This document shows positions 1 to 5,008 of a DNA stretch of 5,008 nucleotides, in pieces. Both the position numbers and the translations under genes were made by a program. Each line of letters begins with the position of its first letter. The stretch's first letter is position 1. Source of the DNA: CAZXYF01 sp964644705 (lineage in GTDB: Bacteria > Planctomycetota > Brocadiia > SM23-32); contig CAZXYF010000224.1 of assembly GCA_964644705.1 (NCBI GenBank), forward strand, positions 1 through 5,008, in the 5' to 3' direction. The notes beneath the pieces were generated by a model. It made no database searches, was not told where the DNA came from, and saw only the letters and a list, made by a program, of their open reading frames with translations.

Positions 1-233
1 GACAAGCCCGGCAAGTAGGCCATCACAAAACGCACGTGGTTTATTGAATACTTACAACTGAAGTCGGAGGAGGGAAGCCTGGAATACGGGTCTCAGATCA
101 TCAACCCCATGGTGACCGATCAACCCACGCGCGTTTTGAGCCAACGTGATAAATGATGGGATGGCGGGATACCAGCAAGAGTGGCTCGACGCATATCTTT
201 CCTGAAGTGTATTATGCGACCATTTCCTTGATT
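1..233. other. Upstream region; possible tail of a preceding gene, otherwise no gene seen
   Basis: The first five codons read DKPGK and end in TAG at 16-18, which could be the last residues of a gene entering from the left, but five residues cannot identify it. The same frame then stays open from 19 to the TGA at 154-156 (about 45 codons, beginning AITKRTWFIEYLQL) and reads somewhat protein-like, yet it has no start codon near its beginning; its only ATG, at 109, would give a 15-residue peptide. It may be a decayed or interrupted gene end, or chance. From 157 to 233 I see no gene, tRNA or convincing terminator; the perfect palindrome at 127-134 lacks a loop and a T-tract. Base composition is clearly lower in GC (28 of 60 in bases 1-60) than in the long gene downstream. 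Confidence 0.2.
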
Positions 234-262
234 TTGACAATAAAACCCACCGGTGCTATACT
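234..262 (+). promoter_or_regulatory. Sigma-70-type promoter with extended -10
   Basis: A perfect -35 box TTGACA lies at 234-239. After a 17-bp spacer comes a -10 box TATACT at 257-262, one mismatch from TATAAT. TG at 254-255 one base before the -10 gives an extended -10 element. Transcription would begin near 269, in an AT-rich stretch upstream of the long gene and on its strand. The spacer holds an 8-bp palindrome, CACCGGTG (248-255), which could be an operator half or chance. The match is strong for a housekeeping-type promoter; whether this organism's sigma factor uses that consensus is assumed. Confidence 0.7.
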
Positions 263-268
263 TGAGGG

Positions 269-382
269 TGCTTGATATCCATACATCATTGTAATCTGTT
301 GTAGTGTCCATCGCATCAGGGGTAACGTTGGGACGAGCGTCCCGGTATCATGCGCAGCGCAGATGTGGAAAGGAACCGATCG
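269..382 (+). promoter_or_regulatory. Predicted 5' leader with small hairpin
   Basis: If transcription starts near 269, the mRNA has a leader of about 114 nt before the ATG at 383. It contains a strong short hairpin at 330-343 (GGGAC pairing with GTCCC around a GAGC loop, extendable by one pair) and a weaker one at 351-361 (TGCG/CGCA). No run of T follows, so neither is a terminator. I do not recognise a known riboswitch class here. Confidence 0.35.
367..375 (+). promoter_or_regulatory. Ribosome binding site deciding the ATG at 383
   Basis: The purine-rich GGAAAGGAA contains an AAGGA Shine-Dalgarno core, with seven bases between its end and the ATG at 383. This supports 383 as the true start. 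The first possible start inside the long downstream frame, GTG at 501, has no comparable site and would leave the protein without a signal peptide. Confidence 0.7.
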
Positions 383-473
383 ATGAGAACTGGCGGAACA
401 GTAGGTCGAGTGGCGGTATTGGTGGCAGTTACATTGGCGATGGTGGGGGGGGGCAATTCTCCCGGCAGATGCG
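383..473 (+). other. Sec signal peptide interrupted by the poly-G frame slip
   Basis: From ATG 383 the peptide has a short positive n-region (MRTGGTVGR), then a hydrophobic core (VAVLVAVTLAMV, residues 10-21). In the eight-G frame it continues GGAIL then PADA, giving a classic A-x-A signal peptidase I site with cleavage predicted after residue 30, before RQSSS. In the nine-G form the core instead runs into GGGNSPGRC and stops at residue 35. That the two frames join into a textbook signal peptide at the G run is the main evidence that the slip lies there. There is no lipobox cysteine. Confidence 0.75.
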
Positions 474-3400
474 CGCCAGAGCTCCTCTGAGCGCATCAGC
501 GTGAGCGTCCGGTCCAACCACCGGACCTTCGCGGACGGGGAGCGGATCATCTTCGATGTCTCGGTCAGCAACCCCGCCGGCCGGGAGGGTATCAGTCTCA
601 GCGCGACTTACCCGCACGTGTTCCGGTCAGTCGATATGGCCCGGACCGGCGAGCTGAGCTGGCGCTACGGGACCACCGCATCCGGGCGAGGCGCCCGGAC
701 CCTGACGGTGGTGGTCCACGCCCGCAGCGAGCGACTTCTCCGGTGGGCGAAGGCCCGCAGGCGCCGTTTGCTTCGCCGGCGCCGGAGGATCGAGACCTGC
801 TGGTGGCTGCCACGCTGGTGGAAAAGCTGGCGCCTGAGGCTCATCGACGCCCAAATTGCCTGGCTGGACCGCGTCATCGCCGATCCGGTGGTGCCGGTGG
901 CCAGCGCCCGCCGGCGGATCCGCGTCCGGCACCTGCCCGGTAGGCGCATTGATACCCTGCTGACGCTGGAAGATGTGCAGGCCACTCCCGATCCCTTCAG
1001 CCCGCCGGGTGCCGGCAGCGCGGCGCTCACCTCGCTGTACGCTGCCCGGCCCCACCGACGCCGCGAAACCTACCTGCGTCAGCAACTGACCGTCACCGGC
1101 CCGGATGGGAACGAGGTGCTTTTCAGTGAGTCGAAGACGAAGATTGAGGCGGGTGATGAGTGGGTGGAGAAATCCCTCACCGCCGGCTGGGACGGCCGGG
1201 ACCCCGACGGTCAGGTCCTGCCCGATGGCATTTATACCGTCCGGGCGCGGGGGATCCTGCTGTGGCGACCGGGCAGAGGCCGGCGCAGGCCGGAAATCCT
1301 GCGCGCCGCCACCACTCCTACCCGGCGCACCGTCACGCTGGACGCGACCCCGCCGCAGGTTACCGACGTGAGCCCGGAGGATGGATTCCAGACCGCCTCC
1401 GCGCGTCCGAACATCGGCGCCACCCTGAGCGATAACCTGTCGGGAATCGATCCGGACGCGATCAGGATACGGGTGGATGATAACACGCTTACCGCGATTT
1501 ACGACGTCGAAACCGGCCGCGTGAGTGGGCAATACGACAGTGATCTGCCCGAGGGAGAGCACGCCCTCACCATCGGCGCGGCGGACGGAGCCGGAAACAG
1601 CCGGCAGATCTCCCGCGAGTTTACCACCGACTACACGCCGCCGGCGACCGAACACGATTACGCCCTGAACGGACAGTGGACCAGCCAGAACGCCGCGATC
1701 ACCCTCACCGCGGCCGATAACCTCACCGGCGTGGCGCACACCTACTACAGAATCGACGACGGGCAAACGCAGGAAGGCACCACGGTGGAGATCACTGCCG
1801 AGGGCACCCACACCGTGCAATACTGGAGCGTCGATGGAGTCGGAAACGCCGAAGCGGAGAAAAGCATCTCGGTTAAGATCGATAAGTCCCCGCCGGCCCT
1901 GAGTGCCGACGCCACCCCGGGGGCCAACGCCGCCGGATGGCACCGGAGCGCGGTGACGGTCTCCTTCAGCGCCACGGATCAGCTCTCGGGCGTGGCGCAG
2001 GTCACGGGCGATAGAACCGTGACCGGTGAGGGGCGGGGTCTGAGCGTCGCCGGAGAGGCCACCGATCACGCCGGCAACACAGCCACCACCCAGATGCAAC
2101 TCAACATCGATCGCACGGATCCCCGCATCATAAAACTGTTTCCCGCCGACGGTTCGACCACTTCCGATATTCCCGACGCAATTTTTGTGGAACACGTGGA
2201 CGATCTGAGCGGTATTGATGCCAGCGCCACCCGGCTACGGGTAAGCGGCGAGGATGTGACGGCCGAAGCCACGACGACGCCCGGTAAGACGACTTTCCCG
2301 ATAGGTAAGGATATGGTGGGCCAGCAGAGCGCACGCGTGAGGGTCACCGACGTGGCAGGCAACACCACCGAGCGGCAGTGGAGTTTTATGCTGGCGGAGC
2401 CGCCCACCATCACCACCCAGCCGACCGGCCGGACCGTCCGGGCGGGCCAGCCGGTGGAGTTTACCGTGGAGGCGACCGGCACCCGGCCGCTCTCCTACCA
2501 GTGGCAGCGCGCGGGGAGCAGGATCCCCGGCGCCACCGAACAGACGTTCCGCCTGAAGGAGGCCACAGCCGCGTGGGACGGCGCCAGTCTCCGGTGCGTG
2601 GTCACGAACGTGGCGGGAGAGGCCACCAGCGAGGCGGCCACTCTGCAGGTGGATCCGGTGATAGCGGAGCTGACTCCCCCCACCGGTGAGCAGAGCGGGG
2701 GCACCTGGGTGGAGATTCACGGGGCCGGGTTCCAGCCGGACCCGACGGTTAGCTTCGGGGAGAAAAACGCCACCGAGGTGCGCTGCAAATCCGCTAAAAA
2801 ACTGTATGTCACCACCCCGCCGGCCGATCCGGGTGCGGTGGATGTGACCGTGGCGGTCGGTGCGGAAAGCAACGCGACGCTGAAGGACGGATTTGAATAC
2901 GTGGGCGATCTGAACCTGCAGCTGGCCGGTATTGGGGACGATCGCCGGGTGGTCGCCTCCAGCGATGATCTCGTCCTGGAGGGCACCCTCACCGGTGGCA
3001 CCGCGCCCTACCGGATGGAGGTGACGGTGCGCAGCAATCCCATAGAGAAGGTTTATAACCTGCCGGCGGGACCGTTCTCGAAGACGATCGAGCTGACCGA
3101 CGGCCTGCACTACGTCTTCGTGTGGGTCATGGATACCGATGGTCGTCTCACCTGGCAGCGTTTCTACTACCTGAAAGACACCACCCCGCCTCCGGCACCG
3201 ACCACCGTGCGGGCCTATCCGCGTCCCGACGGCACCGCGGCGGAGGCGTTCTGGACCCTGCCGACCGGGAGCGATGCCGCCAGGTGCCGCCTGACGGTCC
3301 GGAAACTGAGCAAATCCGGCGAGTTGGGGGAGGTGACCGCCGAGCAGGCCGTCCCGGTGCAGGAGGGCCGCCGGGGGCATGCGCGGGTGAAGGGACTGAC

Positions 3401-5008
3401 CGCCGGACAGCGCTACCGGATGCTGATCCGGTCGGAGGATGCGGCCGGTAACGAATCCGCGCCCGCGGGCAAAGAGTTTCGGGCGGTGCCTTTTCATGAT
3501 CTCCGCCGGGAGAAGGTGCTGGTGGAGCGGGCGCGGATGACGATTGAGATGAACCCCTTTGACAGCTGGCACCGGGGCCTGAGCCGGCGGAAGGATGCCG
3601 CTCAGCTGCGGGGGCGGCTCGATGCGCTGGAAGATCGCCTGCGTGTGCCCCGGCCGGCGGGCGTGGCCGATTACGTCGATGCCGACAGGTGGGGGCAGGG
3701 CGGGCATTACGAGGATACATCCTGGCCGAAGGTGCGCTTCCCCGACGCCGACGGATGGACGGTGGACCTTTCCAACCTCGACTACCTGACCGCCGCCGCG
3801 GCCGAGGAGATTACCGGGTGCCTGAATTCGAAGCTGGCCGCCCCTCTGGACGAGAAAGGTGGCGGACTGTGGACAAAGGCGCGGGATGAGCGGTGGACAT
3901 TTTGGGCTATCGTCGCGTGGGCGAATCTCTACGGAGAAAGCGAGTATTCTTGGTCAGATGTTTCACAGGACCTGGATATCGCCTGCTTGGCGAACGTCGG
4001 AGTCATATATCCGCGAAAAGGAATATCTTCAATGTTGTCGCGTTATGTTTGGTTGGATGCCTGCTATTCAAGGACAGATCGGGAGAATCAGTCACCCGCA
4101 AAAAGATGGTGGGTTTACTGTGACGTCGGGGGAGTTCCCGTAATAAAAACTCGGGTAGCGAACGCGCCTTTTATCAAGACATATTTCTGGAGTGACCACG
4201 GAGGGATGGCGCCGGGATCATCCCAACGCAGGAGTTACTCTCCGCCATGTTTGGACCAAGTAGAGATGAACGATTTCCCGGATCCAAAAAATGCCCCCAT
4301 AACCTATACATCTGCCGATATGGAGGAACGCTCTTACTCCGGTACTTTTCACGATATCAAGCTTGCGATGCACTTGTATGCGAAACACGAAAACCGTCGG
4401 GCAGAGGCAGCGAGAAGTCAGTTTGAAGGGCACCGGAGCGTGGCGGCGGGCGAGCCGCTTGCGTTGACCGCGCGCACCCATTACCGGTGTGAGGGATGGG
4501 GAGCTGGCAACGAGAGGCGCGATCCCTGGGAGTCCTATGATGATCTCAATGGGAACGACCGATACGACACGCTTGACTCCTACACCGATGTGGACGGCGA
4601 TGGTCACTGGGATAGGGGTGAATATTTTGGCGATGTGAATGGAAACTGGACCTACGAAGAAGATACTGATCTGTTGTACGAGAATGATAGTGACGGCCGA
4701 TATGATAGCCCCGAGCCCCTCATTGACCGGGACTACGACGGGGAATATGACGATGGTGCGGAACCCTACGAGGACGAAAATGAAAACGGTCGTCGTGACG
4801 ATGGAGAGCCATTTACCGACAAAAACGGCAATGGTGAATGGGACGGGGCCGAGCCGTTCGAGGATACCGGCAAGAAGAACGGCCGCTACGATCCGTGGGA
4901 ACCCTTCACCGACCAGAACGGCAACCGCGAGTGGGACGAGGGTGAACCGTTTGAGGACCTGGACGCGGTGGGTTTTTCGGTGCCGGTGCCGCTGAGCTGC
5001 GAGCAGGA
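383..5008 (+). CDS. Large secreted multidomain Ig/IPT/FN3 protein with Asp-rich repeats; 3' partial, frameshifted at a poly-G tract
   Basis: The protein is probably exported by the Sec route and held at or outside the cell surface, with a likely role in adhesion, surface-layer structure or binding of a polymer or ligand; no enzymatic motif was recognised. As written, the frame from ATG 383 stops at TGA 488-490 after 35 codons. A second frame is open from 405 to the window end without a stop. Removing one G from the nine at 445-453 joins them into about 1,541 residues, with no stop yet reached. Module order: signal peptide (1-30), N-terminal beta-rich segment (about 36-117), Arg/Trp-rich block (118-153), FlgD-like Ig domain (198-320), four Ig-like repeats (320-673) mostly joined by Asp-Thr-Pro-Pro-type linkers, an immunoglobulin-like domain (674-757), IPT/TIG (758-840), unassigned beta-rich stretch (843-932), FN3 (935-1036), uncharacterised region (1037-1383), acidic repeats (1384-1527). 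No partner gene is visible. The shift may be a switch, a mutation or a sequencing error. Confidence 0.85.
445..453 (+). repeat. Poly-G tract (nine G) at the frame junction
   Basis: Nine consecutive G follow GT within the signal-peptide codons. The upstream frame (codons starting at 383, 386 and so on) and the long downstream frame differ by exactly one base across this run. Lengths of 8, 5 or 11 G would be in frame; 9 and 10 would not. Homopolymeric G tracts in the 5' part of surface-protein genes are a known substrate for slipped-strand phase variation, and also a known site of sequencing error. Confidence 0.9.
735..842 (+). other. Arg/Trp-rich block in the N-terminal part of the protein
   Basis: Thirty-six residues (118-153) contain 13 Arg, 6 Trp and 2 Lys but only one acidic residue, including runs of four and five Arg. 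It lies between a beta-rich N-terminal segment and a stretch reading IDAQIAWLDRVIADP. No domain is recognised. Possibilities are a real basic segment binding anionic polymer or membrane, or a local artefact of two compensating indels: the frame with codon starts at 737, 740 and so on reads a more ordinary SPVGEGPQAPFASPAPEDR through to about 835. Neighbouring residues to about 315 are also Arg-rich, which favours the basic reading being real. Confidence 0.45.
975..1340 (+). other. FlgD-like Ig module
   Basis: Residues 198-320 open with VQATPDPFSPPGAG, close to the DPFSPNGDG motif that begins many FlgD-like/T9SS-associated Ig domains. They contain a central strand pair LTVTGPDGNEVLF and then WDGRDPDGQVLPDGIYTVRA (tgg at 1188), the hallmark WDGxDxxGxxxxxGxY signature. 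The end of the module, around residues 290-315, is unusually Arg-rich (WRPGRGRRRPEILR). The family commonly occurs in secreted proteins; here it is one structural module, not flagellar hook machinery. Confidence 0.65.
1341..2402 (+). other. Array of four bacterial Ig-like modules
   Basis: Four beta-sandwich modules follow one another at residues 320-416, 416-500, 500-576 and 576-673. Each begins with a linker of the Asp-x-Thr/Ser-Pro-Pro kind (DATPP, DYTPP, DKSPP, and the variant DRTDP). They share a core reading D-x-L-(S/T)-G (DNLSGID, DNLTGVA, DQLSGVA, DDLSGID), and three of them end with a D-x-A-G-N motif (ADGAGNS, TDHAGNT, TDVAGNT) where the second has VDGVGNA. The second, with YYRIDDGQTQEGTTVEI and HTVQYWSVDGVGNAE, resembles OmpL47-type or chitobiase-like repeat modules. 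Such arrays act as stalks that project other domains from the surface. Confidence 0.75.
2403..2651 (+). other. Immunoglobulin-like (I-set/Ig_3-like) module
   Basis: Residues 674-756 read TITTQPTGRTVRAGQPVEFT, then PLSYQWQRAGSRIPGAT, and LRCVVTNVAGEATSEAATLQV. This matches the bacterial I-set-like pattern, with the core Trp (707) and a Cys (738) at the position of the canonical F-strand cysteine. The partner cysteine of the vertebrate disulfide is absent, as is usual in bacterial copies. It follows the Ig array directly and leads into the IPT module. Confidence 0.75.
2655..2903 (+). other. IPT/TIG module
   Basis: Residues 758-840 read PVIAELTPPTGEQSGGTWVE, then IHGAGFQPDPTVSFGEKNATEV, VTTPPADPGAVDVTVAVG and finally LKDGFEYV. 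These are the successive IPT/TIG hallmarks: P-x-x-G-x-x-x-G-G-T, the I-x-G-x-G-F strand, V-x-F-G, T-P-P, G-x-V-D-V-T-V and D-G-F-x-Y. IPT modules are Ig-like folds found in bacterial surface and adhesion proteins. The boundaries are unusually clear. Confidence 0.85.
2910..3176 (+). other. Beta-rich stretch of unassigned family
   Basis: Residues 843-931 (LNLQLAGIGDDRRVVASSDD onward) alternate hydrophobic and polar residues, with TGGTAPYRMEVTV and GLHYVFVWVMDTDGRLTW. The TGGTAPY and final D-x-D-G pattern resembles PKD/SprB-like or other Ig-fold modules, but I cannot assign a family. It ends at a KDTTPP linker. Confidence 0.45.
3186..3491 (+). other. Fibronectin type III-like module
   Basis: Residues 935-1036 start PPPAPTTVRAYPRPDGTAAE, carry the core Trp in AFWTLPTGSD, the strand RCRLTVRKL, then VKGLTAGQRYRMLIRSEDAAGNES, the FN3 signature of GLTxGxxYxxxxxAxDxAGNxS. 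It is the last recognised fold before the uncharacterised region. Confidence 0.8.
3492..4532 (+). other. Uncharacterised cysteine-containing region
   Basis: Residues 1037-1383 match no family I know. The region starts with a helix-prone charged stretch (about 1066-1088, SRRKDAAQLRGRLDALEDRL), then becomes rich in Trp, Tyr and Asp (for example KVRFPDADGWTVDLSNLDYL and AIVAWANLYGESEYSWSD). Six cysteines occur at about 1146, 1201, 1227, 1246, 1289 and 1369, enough for three disulfides in an exported protein. Its codons are much less GC-biased than upstream, especially from about 3930 to 4440. Two other frames are also open across part of this stretch (about 3859-4143), but this frame runs unbroken from FN3 into the repeats. 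It could be the functional head of the protein. Confidence 0.55.
4533..4964 (+). repeat. Nine tandem 15-16-residue Asp/Asn/Gly-rich repeats, calcium-loop-like
   Basis: Nine full copies and a partial tenth follow the pattern P-F-x-D-x-N-G-N-G-x-W/Y-D-x-G-E. Copies start at 4533, 4578, 4623, 4668, 4716, 4764, 4809, 4854 and 4902, with a partial one at 4947. Copies 4, 5 and 8 have 16 residues, the others 15. The D-x-N/D-x-N/D-G-x-x-D core (clearest in DVDGDGHWD and DKNGNGEWD) resembles calcium-binding loops of dockerin, EF-hand or thrombospondin type 3 repeats. Copies near the 3' end agree best; copies 1, 3 and 4 have drifted. The DNA copies differ at many third positions, so the array is selected at protein level, not freshly duplicated. 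Likely role: calcium-dependent stiffening or binding. Confidence 0.85.

Noticed and set aside
127..137. Palindrome followed by TTTT as a terminator
   Set aside because: ACGCGCGT is self-complementary without a loop and is followed by only four T, so it cannot form a convincing intrinsic terminator hairpin.
120..311. Minus-strand ORF of 63 codons upstream of the gene
   Set aside because: No ribosome site or recognisable motif, and it runs back through the predicted promoter; treated as chance.
501..503. GTG at 501 as the start of the long frame
   Set aside because: It has no good Shine-Dalgarno sequence and would drop the signal peptide from an obviously extracellular-type protein. ATG 383 with a G-tract slip explains promoter, ribosome site and signal peptide together.
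627..2195. Long minus-strand ORF of 522 codons
   Set aside because: It is antisense to the FlgD-like and Ig-like modules, which give clear family signatures on the plus strand. Its own translation is Gly/Arg/Pro/His-rich with no motif, as expected for an antisense shadow in GC-rich DNA.
2235..3707. Long minus-strand ORF of 490 codons
   Set aside because: It lies opposite the I-set-like, IPT and FN3 modules. Its translation is rich in Arg, His, Pro and Gly without recognisable domains, so it is a shadow.
3148..3720. Minus-strand ORF of 190 codons, Pro/Arg/Ser-rich
   Set aside because: Low-complexity antisense reading of the FN3 region, with no motif or ribosome binding site noted.
3859..4143. 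Two overlapping plus-strand ORFs (from 3859 and 3893) in the lower-GC stretch
   Set aside because: Both lie inside the long frame, which stays open across the stretch and continues into the repeat array. A frameshift here is conceivable but nothing requires it.
4639..4995. Plus-strand ORF of 118 codons, Thr/Met-rich
   Set aside because: It is an out-of-frame reading of the acidic repeat array, and its own apparent periodicity merely mirrors the real repeats.

Overview
The window is dominated by one very long plus-strand reading frame that leaves the window at its 3' end. It starts at an ATG at 383 and, once a frame slip in a run of nine G (445-453) is allowed for, stays open to base 5008, about 1,541 residues. 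The product looks like a secreted or cell-surface multidomain protein. It has a signal peptide, an unusual Arg/Trp-rich block, a FlgD-like Ig module, four further Ig-like beta-sandwich modules, an immunoglobulin-like module, an IPT/TIG module, an unassigned beta-rich stretch and an FN3 module. After these come a roughly 350-residue cysteine-containing region I do not recognise and an array of about nine 15-16-residue acidic Asp/Asn/Gly repeats resembling calcium-binding loops. Residue numbers below assume the corrected (eight-G) frame: residue = (codon start - 381)/3.

The first ~380 bases are AT-richer and carry no gene I can support. They hold a near-consensus sigma-70-type promoter (234-262), a leader of about 114 nt and a good Shine-Dalgarno sequence just before the ATG at 383. 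An upstream gene may end at 16-18, but too little of it is visible to identify.

The body of the gene is GC-rich (about 73% in one line counted, 2461-2520), so long ORFs also appear on the opposite strand; I treat these as shadows. The promoter, Shine-Dalgarno site and Sec signal peptide suggest a bacterium. The mix of Ig-like, FlgD-like, IPT, FN3 and Asp/Asn-rich repeat modules is common in large extracellular proteins of environmental Gram-negative lineages such as the Planctomycetota-Verrucomicrobiota group and related candidate phyla. That placement is inference only.

The most noteworthy point is that the G tract lies inside the signal-peptide codons. With the nine G shown here translation stops after 35 residues; with eight G the signal peptide joins the long frame. 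This could be a phase-variable on/off switch for a surface protein, a real inactivating mutation, or a sequencing error. The sequence alone cannot decide between these.
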